A stretch of 64,000 nucleotides of DNA, taken from contig NC_067207.1 in NCBI RefSeq assembly GCF_026262505.1, positions 9,826,082 to 9,890,081 on the forward strand, read 5' to 3'. The notes below the pieces were generated by a model. That model was not told where the DNA came from. It made no database searches and was given only the letters and a program-made list of their open reading frames with translations. Positions 49,169 through 58,620 of the stretch are shown here, piece by piece; within the stretch, counting starts at the first letter, position 1; the number at the start of each line of letters is the position of its first letter. A program made the translations under genes and the position numbers. This DNA is from Trichomonas vaginalis G3 (lineage: Eukaryota > Parabasalia > Trichomonadida > Trichomonadidae).

Positions 49169-50857
49169 TTATAAAGCTTCATTTACAGGTATTTCATCGT
49201 CAGTAAATGAATCCTCATCATCGTTTGGTTCAACTTGTTTATATAATCCTTTCATTTCTTCTTTCAAAACATAACACCATGTTTGTTTACCGTCTATTCT
49301 TCTATGTTTCCTATCACATTTATCCTTAATACTCATTTGGAAATTCTTGTCTTTCATGTCTGATGGTTTGCAGAATAGAGCATTTTCACACGTCATACCT
49401 GCACACAATTCATCATAATGTGTATTTATCCATACATCTAAAGGATTTGATGATAATTCGATTAAATCTTGTTTGGCTTCAGTCATCGGTATGATTCGTA
49501 CATTAAATGATGAAAGGTCATATTGCATAAAATACGTCAGTAAATTATCATAAAATTCCTTAGTGCATGAATTCATCAAATTCTTGAAGTAATCAAATTG
49601 ACCCTTGAATTTACCATTAACTCTTAAAACTACATATCTTCTGTCTCCAACTTCAATTTTGACAGGGTAGACGTTATTAGTTACGAAAATGAAGTTTGCA
49701 ACATTCTGAGCAGTTCTTCTGGGTTGATTCTTTTCATTAATTCTAATCTCATTATCCGTTATAATTGATTTCAAAGCGTTGAAGTTTGCAGTCTGTCTTC
49801 ACCTACATTCTTGAGTTCATTAAGTACAAGAAACATTTTATTCTCAACTACTGAATTGAAATTACCCGTTAACTCACTTATTTCAGTAATGTTTTTACAT
49901 GAATAACCAGCGAGAAGTTCAGAAATAATGTCTGTAAATCTGTTTTTACCTGTTCCCTGAAGTCCTTTCAAAATAATTGCTGTTTCATTCTTGATTCCAG
50001 GATGTTGAATCATTGATGCAATCCAGCCGAGAAGGTATTTATACACTTCATCGTTATTATCACAAATGGCTTTCTTTAATGAAATTCATAAACATCTCAA
50101 TTTTTGAGTAATCAGGTTTTTCAAGAATGTTGTATTTATAACCCTGAAACGTTGAGAAAACATCGGGGGAATCAGATTTAAAGCAAACACCCTTAACTGT
50201 TAATGAAGACAATTGATTTAATAGTACATCCCATGCTGTTATTGTTTTACCTTCTTCTTTAAATAATTTAATCATTTTAAGTGACTCTTTCATGTTTGAC
50301 TGAAGAACGAATGATATTTGATTCATTTTGTCGTGGATGTTGTAATCTTTCTGAATGAAGTATTTGTTTCCATAATCTACAAAACGGATTACACGTGATA
50401 AATCCTCAATTACTTCAGAACTGTTTTTATACTGATGATTTTCAGCCTTGCGTCTAATATCTGTTATCAAAAACGAGTCATCAAGTTTTATATCAAATGT
50501 TATTTTTGGCTTACGTAATAAAGGCAAAACATATTCATCATAATATTCCTTTTGATAAAGTTTTAGAATCTTCACCAAAACAAATGGAGAAGTCATTAAA
50601 TGTGCATATCTACTACGTGCTTTTTCAAAATTACTTTTTGCATTTTCAGTTAAATTGCAGAAGTTATAAACGTTATCGTAGGCTTCATTAATTAAATGAT
50701 TAGGTAACGAATTAATTGCTTGAAACAGTGTGAATAATGTAACTTCTTTTTCTAAATTCATGTTTCCACCGTCATTATGTACTTCAAAATCACAGATGCC
50801 ATCAACTATGCTCTGAGCTAGTTTATCGTCAATGTTTACATCTTTGTTTTCATTCAT
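49169..50857 (-). CDS. SF3 helicase (D5-like) of B, two frameshifts
   Basis: Starts MNENKDVNIDDKLAQSIVDG at 50,857; about 560 residues. Walker A is LKGLQGTGKNRF and Walker B MFLVLNELKN, with NFIFVTNNVYPVK as motif C and GDRRYVVLRV after it, all in the order of the element A helicase. One shift near 50,070 falls before VYKYLLGWIASMIQHPGIKN, and a second near 49,785 precedes LKSIITDNEIR. The N-terminal 260 residues are longer than in element A. The gene follows the primase-polymerase by 24 bp, and together they form the replication module. Confidence 0.8.
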
Positions 50858-50881
50858 GATACTCTTTATTTCTTCATTCTT

Positions 50882-51655
50882 CTATTCAACTCTTACCTTA
50901 ATATTCAAATCATTTAATATATCATTCACTGTTCTGGTTAATGTTGAATCATAACTTCCACGAATGAATGAGTATGTATTGATTGGTTCTGTTGCATTCT
51001 TGCGAACTCTTGAATCAGCCATAACTACTAAAGAACGCTTTGAATCATCCATAGAAGTCATTATGTCAATATCATAATCATTGCAGGAATAACATTTAAT
51101 CATTCTGTTCGAAACTGCATAGAAGAAATTAGTGTTGCAATAAATGTGAAGACCTCCTGAAGCGGTTTTAACGATAACATCTTTATCCGAAAGTTTTGAT
51201 AAAATGTCTTTTCTAACTATTTCTTTAAGTTCATCATCGTATGATTTATTGATATCAACATCTATAATCGTTAAATTTGATATTTTATTTACTAATAAAG
51301 CCATACCAGTTTTCCTTCCTCTTCCTCCATCATGTTTGAGGTAGTTATGTAAATCAATCTTGTTTTCACCAATTCTTTCGTTGAGGGTTTTAGTTTCTGC
51401 CACAACTAATTCCTCAACTAATGAATCAATAACTTTTTCATCAGAAACGATATAGTCACTGTTGTTGTTTGTTGCCACAACTAATTCCTCAGCTAATTCT
51501 TCAACTAATGAATCAATAACTTTTTCATCAGAAACGATATAGTCACTGTTGTTGTTTGTTGCCACAACTAATTCCTCAGCTAATTCTTCAACTAATGAAT
51601 CAATAACTTTTTCATCAGAAACGATATAGTCACTGTTGTTGTTTGTTGCCGTCAT
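50882..51655 (-). CDS. Primase-polymerase (AEP-type) with N-terminal repeats
   Basis: Intact, 257 residues. Three 28-residue units (VATNNNSDYIVSDEKVIDSL...) from 84-bp tandem repeats form the N-terminus. The catalytic part has GGRGRKTGMALLVNKI, the metal-binding LTIIDVDINKSYDD (DxD), and VKTASGGLHIYCNT (the sGGxH motif), then CYSCNDYDIDIMTSMDDSKR, and RSLVVMADSRVRKN. This is the layout of bifunctional archaeo-eukaryotic primases of plasmids and viruses, which make primers and copy DNA. Element A shows no counterpart in the window. A protein-primed polymerase and a primase-helicase together are unusual. Confidence 0.8.
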   Translation of the reverse strand: MTATNNNSDYIVSDEKVIDSLVEELAEELVVATNNNSDYIVSDEKVIDSLVEELAEELVVATNNNSDYIVSDEKVIDSLVEELVVAETKTLNERIGENKIDLHNYLKHDGGRGRKTGMALLVNKISNLTIIDVDINKSYDDELKEIVRKDILSKLSDKDVIVKTASGGLHIYCNTNFFYAVSNRMIKCYSCNDYDIDIMTSMDDSKRSLVVMADSRVRKNATEPINTYSFIRGSYDSTLTRTVNDILNDLNIKVRVE

Positions 51656-51716
51656 TTATATAGGAATAAAAAAATAAAAATAATTTTAAAACTAACTTTA
51701 TTTTTGGGCTGCATCA

Positions 51717-53045
51717 TATTTCCTATGTTGTTGTCAAAATGTCATGTTGTCACCATTTTTAAAAGAAATTAAATTACCTGGTAGCACCCGGTAACATGGT
51801 AGCACCTTCAGTTCTTCAAAAAATAATTCATTATTGCCTTCCTCTCGTGATGTTGACACAATTTCATGTCGTCATCATGACAACATGGTAGCACCTTCAG
51901 TTCTTCAAAAATAATTCATTATTGCCTTCCTCCTATGTTGTTGTCAAAATGTCATGTTGTCACTATTTTTAAAAGAATTAAATTACCTGGTAGCACCCGG
52001 TAACATGGTAGCACCTTCAGTTCTTCAAAAATAATTCATTATTGCTTTCCTCTCGTGATGTTGACACAATTTCATGTCGTCATCATGACAACATGGTAGC
52101 ACCTTCAGTTCTTCAAAAATAATTCATTATTGCCTTCCTCCTATGTTGTTGTCAAAATGTCATGTTGTCACTATTTTTAAAAGAAATTAAATTACCTGGT
52201 AGCACCCGGTAACATGGTAGCACCTTCAGTTCTTCAAAAATAATTCATTATTGCTTTCCTCTCGTGATGTTGACACAATTTCATGTCGTCATCATGACAA
52301 CATGGTAGCACCTTCAGTTCTTCAAAAATAATTCATTATTGCCTTCCTCCTATGTTGTTGTCAAAATGTCATGTTGTCACTATTTTTAAAAGAAATTAAA
52401 TTACCTGGTAGCACCCGGTAACATGGTAGCACCTTCAGTTCTTCAAAAATAATTCATTATTGCTTTCCTCTCGTGATGTTGACACAATTTCATGTCGTCA
52501 TCATGACAACATGGTAGCACCTTCAGTTCTTCAAAAATAATCATTATTGCCTTCCTCCTATGTTGTTGTCAAAATGTCATGTTGTCACTATTTTTAAAAG
52601 AAATTAAATTACCTGGTAGCACCCGGTAACATGGTAGCACCTTCAGTTCTTCAAAAATAATTCATTATTGCTTTCCTCTCGTGATGTTGACACAATTTCA
52701 TGTCGTCATCATGACAACATGGTAGCACCTTCAGTTCTTCAAAAATAATTCATTATTGCCTTCCTCCTATGTTGTTGTCAAAATGTCATGTTGTCACCAT
52801 TTTTAAAAGAAATTAAATTACCTGGTAGCACATGGTAACATGGTAGCACCTTCAGTTCTTCAAAAATAATTCATTATTGCTTTCCTCTCGTGATGTTGAC
52901 ACAATTTCATGTCGTCATCATGACAACATGGTAGCACCTTCAGTTCTTCAAAAATAATTCATTATTGCCTTCCTCCTATGTTGTTGTCAAAATGTCATGT
53001 TGTCACCATTTTTAAAAGAAATTAAATTACCTGGTAGCACATGGT
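51717..53045. repeat. Right higher-order repeat array (inverted relative to left)
   Basis: The same units as 47,404-49,150 on the opposite strand, about 12 units, here in a more regular alternation. The helicase-primase module lies exactly between the two arrays. Confidence 0.9.
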
Positions 53046-53065
53046 AAAACGCTTGTGAAAAAAAC

Positions 53066-53100
53066 AGGTGAAAAAAAAGGTGAGATCTCACCTCTTCACC
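53066..53100 (-). terminator. Palindromic 3'-end element after fibre gene of B
   Basis: GTGAGATCTCAC core with GGTGAA-type arms, about 45 bp beyond the fibre stop codon. It is of the element A family and probably arrived together with the fibre. Confidence 0.55.
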
Positions 53101-53143
53101 TAAAAATTATTTTTGGTGTAAATTTATGATAAAAATAAATGAT

Positions 53144-54853
53144 TCATTGAACTCTACACCATGCGTAAACTGTCATGTAAGGTGGCATGTATTCTTTACT
53201 TTGTCCTGTTGTTTGTGTATATCCTGAAACGAAATGTGTATGGTTTCCTTCTCCCTGAGTGTCACTCCAGTAACAATTTATAGCAAACTTAACATCATCT
53301 TTAACATCATATCCTTTACCTTTTGTCATTCCTGACCAATCCCAATATCTATGCTTATGCCAACCCGCTTGAGATGTGCTTAAATCTATGTAGTGACTGT
53401 GTGCAGGTAAATTTTCACCTGTAATCGTTTTACTTCCACCCATTTCCTTTGAAGAGTTTGCACAATACAAAAACCTGTCGACTATTTGTTCCCATGCACC
53501 AACACCAAACATTACTTGAGGACCTCTTGCATCCATAGACGTATAAATAGAACCTACTGGGTTCATTAAATCAAACATATGAGATAATATAGGATTGTCT
53601 ATTTTGAACTTAAAATATAGTGCAACTATTTCAGGTTTCTTCTGGTTTGTGTCGGAATATTTTTTATAATATAATCTTATGTTTTCAGGGTAGGTAAAAT
53701 CTTGACTATAATATTTATTTTTGTCATCCGTATAATAATATACTATTCTCGTTTTTTCTATTGCATTATATCTTTTATATCTATAATAATCTAAATATAA
53801 TGTTAACTTTTGTTCATCTACATGTGGTGTTCTGACGTCATCTCCATAGTCATAATAATATGGTGCTGGAGCTAGGTTAGACAATGTCATATCTGTCATT
53901 TCATAAACACTTAAATATTTCTTTTGTTCGTCTCCATATAAGTTTAAGTAACAGTTGTTGTCTAATGGAACTTTAACTTGTGTACCATCATTCTTTATAT
54001 AGCTTACATACATTTCATTGTTATTTTTCGGAATGAGTTTACACCGCATACCATTTCTTAAGGACTGTACAAACTGCCATCTAAAATATTTATTTTCTTC
54101 ATTGACAGAAAAGTCACCAACAATAGTTTCAATATTTTTAGTTGTTCCTATCAAACTTTGGTATATTCCATTAACATATTCATTATCTGCCTTCTTCTCT
54201 AACTCACTGTTGACATATTCCTTATCTGCTTTAAGGTCTAAACATCCTGAAACCCACCCTGTATCAGCTTTAGTTTTTAAAATCTTTGATGCCCATTCAT
54301 GATACCATTCAACCCTTTCTTTAATTTCATTATCTTTTTCATTAACATATTCCTTATCTGCTTTCTTCATTAACTCACTAGCCACATATTCCTTATCTGC
54401 CTTCTTCATTAACTCACTAGCCACATATTCCTTATCTGCTTTAAGGTCTAACTCACTAGCCACATATTCCTTATCTGCCTTCTTCATTATGTCATTTAGG
54501 AAACCTTTTATGAATTCCTCATTTAAATTAAATCTTCCAATCTTCAAAACTTTAGGAAATGCATTTAATGCGTAATATCTTTGTTCTTCTGGTGGAATTG
54601 ATGTTATATCATCCGTTATTCCTTTAATTTTTGAATTCATAAATAAAATTTCTTTTATATTTGATATCACTGCACCACCTTTGCAAACGAATTCGAAACG
54701 CTCATTTTTCAATACTATCTCCAAATCTCCATATTTCAACCTTTGCGTTTGTTCTGCCGTCTTTGAATTATATGCATATATGGCGTATGTAATGGTCTGA
54801 AGGACCTGGGTGCTTTGTGCCTTATTTTGTTGTGGTTGCTGTTGTTTAATCAT
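53144..54853 (-). CDS. Phage-tail-fibre-like protein of B
   Basis: Intact, 569 residues. The N-terminus (MIKQQQPQQNKAQSTQVLQT and the next 120 residues) is unique to B. Five or six KADKEYVASEL units form the shaft. A B-specific Tyr-rich middle follows (APAPYYYDYGDDVRTPHVDE). The distal domain, from PVGSIYTSMDARGPQVMFGV to MTVYAWCRVQ, is almost the same as in the element A fibre. DNA identity is high at 53,144-53,560 and 54,190-54,480 but absent between and before. The mosaic suggests swapping of distal parts. Probable trimeric attachment fibre. Confidence 0.85.
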   Translation of the reverse strand: MIKQQQPQQNKAQSTQVLQTITYAIYAYNSKTAEQTQRLKYGDLEIVLKNERFEFVCKGGAVISNIKEILFMNSKIKGITDDITSIPPEEQRYYALNAFPKVLKIGRFNLNEEFIKGFLNDIMKKADKEYVASELDLKADKEYVASELMKKADKEYVASELMKKADKEYVNEKDNEIKERVEWYHEWASKILKTKADTGWVSGCLDLKADKEYVNSELEKKADNEYVNGIYQSLIGTTKNIETIVGDFSVNEENKYFRWQFVQSLRNGMRCKLIPKNNNEMYVSYIKNDGTQVKVPLDNNCYLNLYGDEQKKYLSVYEMTDMTLSNLAPAPYYYDYGDDVRTPHVDEQKLTLYLDYYRYKRYNAIEKTRIVYYYTDDKNKYYSQDFTYPENIRLYYKKYSDTNQKKPEIVALYFKFKIDNPILSHMFDLMNPVGSIYTSMDARGPQVMFGVGAWEQIVDRFLYCANSSKEMGGSKTITGENLPAHSHYIDLSTSQAGWHKHRYWDWSGMTKGKGYDVKDDVKFAINCYWSDTQGEGNHTHFVSGYTQTTGQSKEYMPPYMTVYAWCRVQ

Positions 54854-54873
54854 TTATTATGATTTAAAAATAT

Positions 54874-55584
54874 TTAATCTGTTATCTCATCAGCTATTTT
54901 TTCTATTTGAAATTGCCATAATATTTCATTCATGAATTCTAAATCACAATCAAATAGGTCAGTTATTCTAAATTTAATATTTGATAAATCTTTTGAATGA
55001 AGAATAAATGAATTCCCGGATAATTGAAACGGATATGATAAAGAAAATATGTTTAAGTTGATGGATAAAATGTTTTGTATTGATGGGTAAGAGTTAGGGT
55101 CTAATGTTTGATGTGAAAATCTCATTGGGGTATTAACTTTATCACATTTGATTAAAATGAAATTGGAACCAGTGTCAGAATACAAAACATCCCCAACATC
55201 TTTTTCAAAATTTAATATCCCCAACAATGAACGAAGATGAGGAGTACAAAATTTAATTTTCAGCGGAAATTTAACAAGGTTATTTATTTCATCAAGTTCA
55301 AAAAGTTTATCAGGTTTTGATTTAAAATTTCCTTCATACCATACGATAAATGATTCATTTAAATAACTTAAAATCATGTTAATATCCCATTTCGCGATCA
55401 CATTATTTATATACATATCATACGTTTTTTCATGGTCATCTTTAATAAATGATATATAATCTGAAGGGTCTAAAAGAATGGGATTAAATTTACCACTCAC
55501 AGAAACGAGAGTAACATTATAAATTCCACTAACTGTTAAATTTAATTCACAACTATTATTCGAAATAATATTGATAATTGACAT
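54874..55584 (-). CDS. Minor capsid (penton-like) protein of B
   Basis: Intact, 236 residues. MSIINIISNNSCELNLTVSG opens a beta-rich protein with strands such as NVTLVSVSGKFNPILL and SNFILIKCDKVNTPMRFSHQ. Its C-terminal half can be aligned with the element A protein at 7499, and it lies next to the SCCG gene as there. Divergent from the 55604 gene across about 20 bp. The single jelly-roll penton role is inferred from position, size and the Polinton gene set. Confidence 0.6.
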   Translation of the reverse strand: MSIINIISNNSCELNLTVSGIYNVTLVSVSGKFNPILLDPSDYISFIKDDHEKTYDMYINNVIAKWDINMILSYLNESFIVWYEGNFKSKPDKLFELDEINNLVKFPLKIKFCTPHLRSLLGILNFEKDVGDVLYSDTGSNFILIKCDKVNTPMRFSHQTLDPNSYPSIQNILSINLNIFSLSYPFQLSGNSFILHSKDLSNIKFRITDLFDCDLEFMNEILWQFQIEKIADEITD

Positions 55585-55603
55585 TTTTATTACGATTAAA
55601 AAT

Positions 55604-56083
55604 ATGGTAAAGCGTTATTTTCCAGTGATAAATAAAACTAGAATAAGATTACCTCAAGAATTCATAAATTCAACGAATAAGAAATTCATTCATGTTATAA
55701 ATTTTAGTGTTTTCAGAAAATACGAGTCAATGTCATATTCATCAACAGGTTATATTTCACTTCATTCAAATTTAGTTCAATCAAACCCATATAATGACCA
55801 TTTCATAAGATTTTCAGATAGTATTAAAAATGTAATTGATAGATTAAAATATGAACAGATTGACAATATCGAATTTTTGGAATTTTGGTTTAAATATCCC
55901 GATGGAAAAAAGATTGAAGTTAAAGATAAAGCTGATACTATAACAAAAACAATTACAATGACCGATCCGGATAGTGGGGAACAAAAAGAAATAAAACAAA
56001 CGATAGAAACTGGTGAAAGGTCAATTATTATTGATTATGATTCAAAGGATTATTATTCGATAATGTTAATGCTTGAATATTAA
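55604..56083 (+). CDS. Putative virion protein, 159 residues
   Basis: Taken from MVKRYFPVINKTRIRLPQEF; an upstream ATT-led extension is ignored. A segment IEFLEFWFKYPDGKKIEVKD and the end YYSIMLMLEY resemble the ends of the 17350/22075 proteins (FQVWFTTDGRKRIIPLYH, LELSFIYNY). It could be their shorter counterpart in B. An acidic insert (TMTDPDSGEQKEIKQTIE) lies between. Its end overlaps the end of the convergent SCCG gene by four bases. Confidence 0.5.
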   Translation: MVKRYFPVINKTRIRLPQEFINSTNKKFIHVINFSVFRKYESMSYSSTGYISLHSNLVQSNPYNDHFIRFSDSIKNVIDRLKYEQIDNIEFLEFWFKYPDGKKIEVKDKADTITKTITMTDPDSGEQKEIKQTIETGERSIIIDYDSKDYYSIMLMLEY

Positions 56084-56744
56084 ATAGCCTTAACAAAGAA
56101 TTTTTCAAGTGATATTTTATATTCATCAACTATTTTATTATAAATATCATTATGTGTTAAATGAAGTTCAGTTGTTGTTCCGTTCTTTGATATCTTAATT
56201 GTGCTAATATCCTTTATAGGATTTATTTTTGCAACTGTTCCGCAGCATGAAACCTCATCATCTATGAAAAATTGAATCTTAACGTCTGAATCTTGAACAT
56301 CACAAAGAATGGCGATAATGTGAATTAATGATTCATAAGGTAAAATAATTAAACCGGATTGATCAATTAAATTTATTATTGAATCATAATTATTAATTAT
56401 TATATCACGGTAAATTTTCATTAATTTTGAATTAATGTCTATTTTATATGGGTTCTCGATGTTTGATGAAAGAGGTGGGGGTATGTTGGATAAGTGGGAA
56501 TTTCAACAGGTTCTTTACCAGGTTCAGATAAAATGATTGGGTCTTCATCTTCTTTATTTTGCTCCTCCTTTTTCGGTAAGTCACGAGTTAATAAATTTGG
56601 TTGAGTTGCTGACCTTGTTAATTCAGGGCTAACATTAACTTTAACATTTTGAATAATTCGTGATTTATCATCATTTACGTTATAACCAACCGTAATCTCT
56701 GCTTTTGCGTTAGTGTTCTTTTGACTAGTGAAACGTCTTCTCAT
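56080..56744 (-). CDS. Conserved 'SCCG' protein of B, one frameshift
   Basis: The N-terminal part MRRRFTSQKNTNAKAEITVG reaches VEIPTYPTYPHLFHQ; after a single-base shift near 56,445 the frame continues YRDIIINNYDSIINLIDQSG, VKIQFFIDDEVSCCGTVAKI and ends FFVKAI. About 220 residues. It is the homologue of 2490/6677 in element A by order of segments, SCCG and gene position. The conserved Cys pair could bind metal or form a disulfide. Role unknown; a conserved core virion or assembly protein is inferred. Confidence 0.6.
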
Positions 56745-56828
56745 TTATATTCGAATAAAAAAAAGAAAAATATATTTAAAGTTTTATTTAGTTGTTACGG
56801 TAATATCCCAAGGTTCATCCTTGTTTGC

Positions 56829-57728
56829 TTATACTTTCTTTGTAACTGCACCAATTATGTTATTGATATTGCTTTGAGTTTCTTCCAGTCTTATTTTATC
56901 ATTTACAATATCTTTAATCATTTCATTACATGCATTCTTAAAACCATCTGATTTTTCTAATTTACGTCTATCACTTTCTTTAATTAAATCAAAGTTATAA
57001 CCTTGTTGAGAATAAAGTGGTTTCTTTATCAATTCCTTGAACGCTTCTGAAAGTGAAGATGAAGAAATTCTTGCCACTTGAATTGGTTTAAATTCTGCTT
57101 TCATTGCTTCTTTCTGTTCATTGAACACTGGATCGAATAAAGCAACTTTAAAGAATTTCTTAGCTGAAATTTCGGGTCTAATATTTGCATATTGACCATC
57201 AAACTGGTTAGAATATCGTGGTAATCCATCCGGTCCCTCTTCAATAGCATTTAATTCTTCATTGAAATAAGAATATGGATTATGACGGTATGAATTAATT
57301 GGACCATTTTCACCTTCTCCAATGTATTGTTTAACAGCTTTTCCATTTTCATCAAATTGCATAGGATAACGTTCATTATATGCTTTACGTTTAGGATAAT
57401 CCGTCATTGTTAATTTATAACCATTTATGACTTTAATATTACCTTGACCATCAGTAACGAAAACTTCATTTATACCATCAGGTTTTCCATTTGGACCCGT
57501 AATGTCTGCTTCATGTGCTTCCCAATTTGGACCTTGACGTTTGGCATATGCTTGAGCTTCTGGTAATGTTAAAACGTTTCTCATTTGTTTAACATCTTTT
57601 TGAAGACCAGCAACAATATGAACTAATTCTTTCATTCCATCAGGAACTTTCATAGTTCTATTATATGCACCCTTTTTGTTTGTTCCTTGTTTTAATGGAA
57701 CCTGTAGAAAATTTGCTATTTCTGTCAT
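56829..57728 (-). CDS. Hypothetical 299-aa structural-type protein
   Basis: Intact. [20 protein letters not shown], a coiled segment ([20 protein letters not shown]), a charged middle with [20 protein letters not shown] and [13 protein letters not shown], and a helical C-terminus ([20 protein letters not shown]). It lies between the SCCG protein and the packaging ATPase. Its position in the capsid block and helical tail suit a scaffold or core protein. No adenain-type protease motif (His-Glu-Cys triad) was found in it. Confidence 0.6.
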   Translation of the reverse strand: MTEIANFLQVPLKQGTNKKGAYNRTMKVPDGMKELVHIVAGLQKDVKQMRNVLTLPEAQAYAKRQGPNWEAHEADITGPNGKPDGINEVFVTDGQGNIKVINGYKLTMTDYPKRKAYNERYPMQFDENGKAVKQYIGEGENGPINSYRHNPYSYFNEELNAIEEGPDGLPRYSNQFDGQYANIRPEISAKKFFKVALFDPVFNEQKEAMKAEFKPIQVARISSSSLSEAFKELIKKPLYSQQGYNFDLIKESDRRKLEKSDGFKNACNEMIKDIVNDKIRLEETQSNINNIIGAVTKKV

Positions 57729-57768
57729 GTTTAATTATAAATAAAAAATAAAAATTAATTATAAAAAG

Positions 57769-58596
57769 TTAATCAAATTTAACACTTCCTTTATTTAAAT
57801 CAACTATTATTTTTCCATGTTCACCCAATTGCTGATATTGTGTGTAAAGTTCATTAATGCTCATTGGTAAATTCACTTGATAAAGCATAACGTTCAACTG
57901 TTGACGACTAAAACCACTGAAAATGAAAAGGGTGGACAGGTTTGATTTAATGTTTGTGCTTAATGCTTTAAAGTATTGAACAGCCATAAAGAATGAACAT
58001 TGAATATGTCGACATTGAGTTAATAACTGATTAAAATATGATTTCTCATTTGTTATTAGTTTTGATTTCACGGCATCATCTAGAAAAATTAGTGAATGCA
58101 AAAATTCTTTATCAAAATTTGAAATAGAAAGTGTTTCAAATAATTCATCCCGTTGTTTATCAATAATTTTATCCTCTAATCCTTGCTTCTTGATTGTATT
58201 ATATAATTCTTTATACATTAAAAAGTTTTTTAAATAATCTTCTGCTTCTTCTTGTGATAAATAAATAATTGGAATTTTGATTAAATGCTTTAAAGATTCA
58301 AATGTATCATCTGAAGGTGAACCTGAACGGTTGATATAAATTAACACATGTGAATAGGGGGAAGTGTTAGCAATAATGATAATTTGTTTTAATATCGTTA
58401 ATGTTTTACCTTTATTTTGTTTACCAATTGCTGCAGTGATTGAATTTAAGTAACATTCAGAATATGGAATTTTCATTAATTTTTCCTTAGATAGAGCATT
58501 TCTATTATCACTCAATGCTTCATTAATCATATCATCTACGTATGTATTATATACTCCTGCTAATTCTTCATAAGGGGTGGATGAATTTAAATCCAT
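57769..58596 (-). CDS. Genome-packaging ATPase (A32-like) of B
   Basis: Intact, 275 residues. Walker A is AAIGKQNKGKTLTILKQ (residues about 55-70), Walker B is LIFLDDAV (about 170), and SFFMAVQYFKAL carries the Gln of the sensor motif. LFIFSGFSRQQLNVMLYQV follows, as in the element A ATPase. These ATPases load DNA into capsids. It follows the MCP by 24 bp on the same strand, so the two are probably co-expressed. An N-terminal acidic helix of about 40 residues precedes the core. Confidence 0.88.
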   Translation of the reverse strand: MDLNSSTPYEELAGVYNTYVDDMINEALSDNRNALSKEKLMKIPYSECYLNSITAAIGKQNKGKTLTILKQIIIIANTSPYSHVLIYINRSGSPSDDTFESLKHLIKIPIIYLSQEEAEDYLKNFLMYKELYNTIKKQGLEDKIIDKQRDELFETLSISNFDKEFLHSLIFLDDAVKSKLITNEKSYFNQLLTQCRHIQCSFFMAVQYFKALSTNIKSNLSTLFIFSGFSRQQLNVMLYQVNLPMSINELYTQYQQLGEHGKIIVDLNKGSVKFD

Positions 58597-58620
58597 TTAA
58601 TCAAAAATAAATTTATAATT

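Noticed and set aside
40680-51700. ACTAACTTTATTTT as intron branch sites (ACTAAC) with GTATGT donors near gene starts
   Set aside because: The motif lacks the following CACACAG acceptor of Trichomonas introns and occurs in both orientations relative to genes, so splicing is not supported.
56829-57728. Candidate adenain-like protease
   Set aside because: Checked for a His-(Asp/Glu)-Gln-Cys arrangement. No plausible catalytic Cys/His pair is visible.
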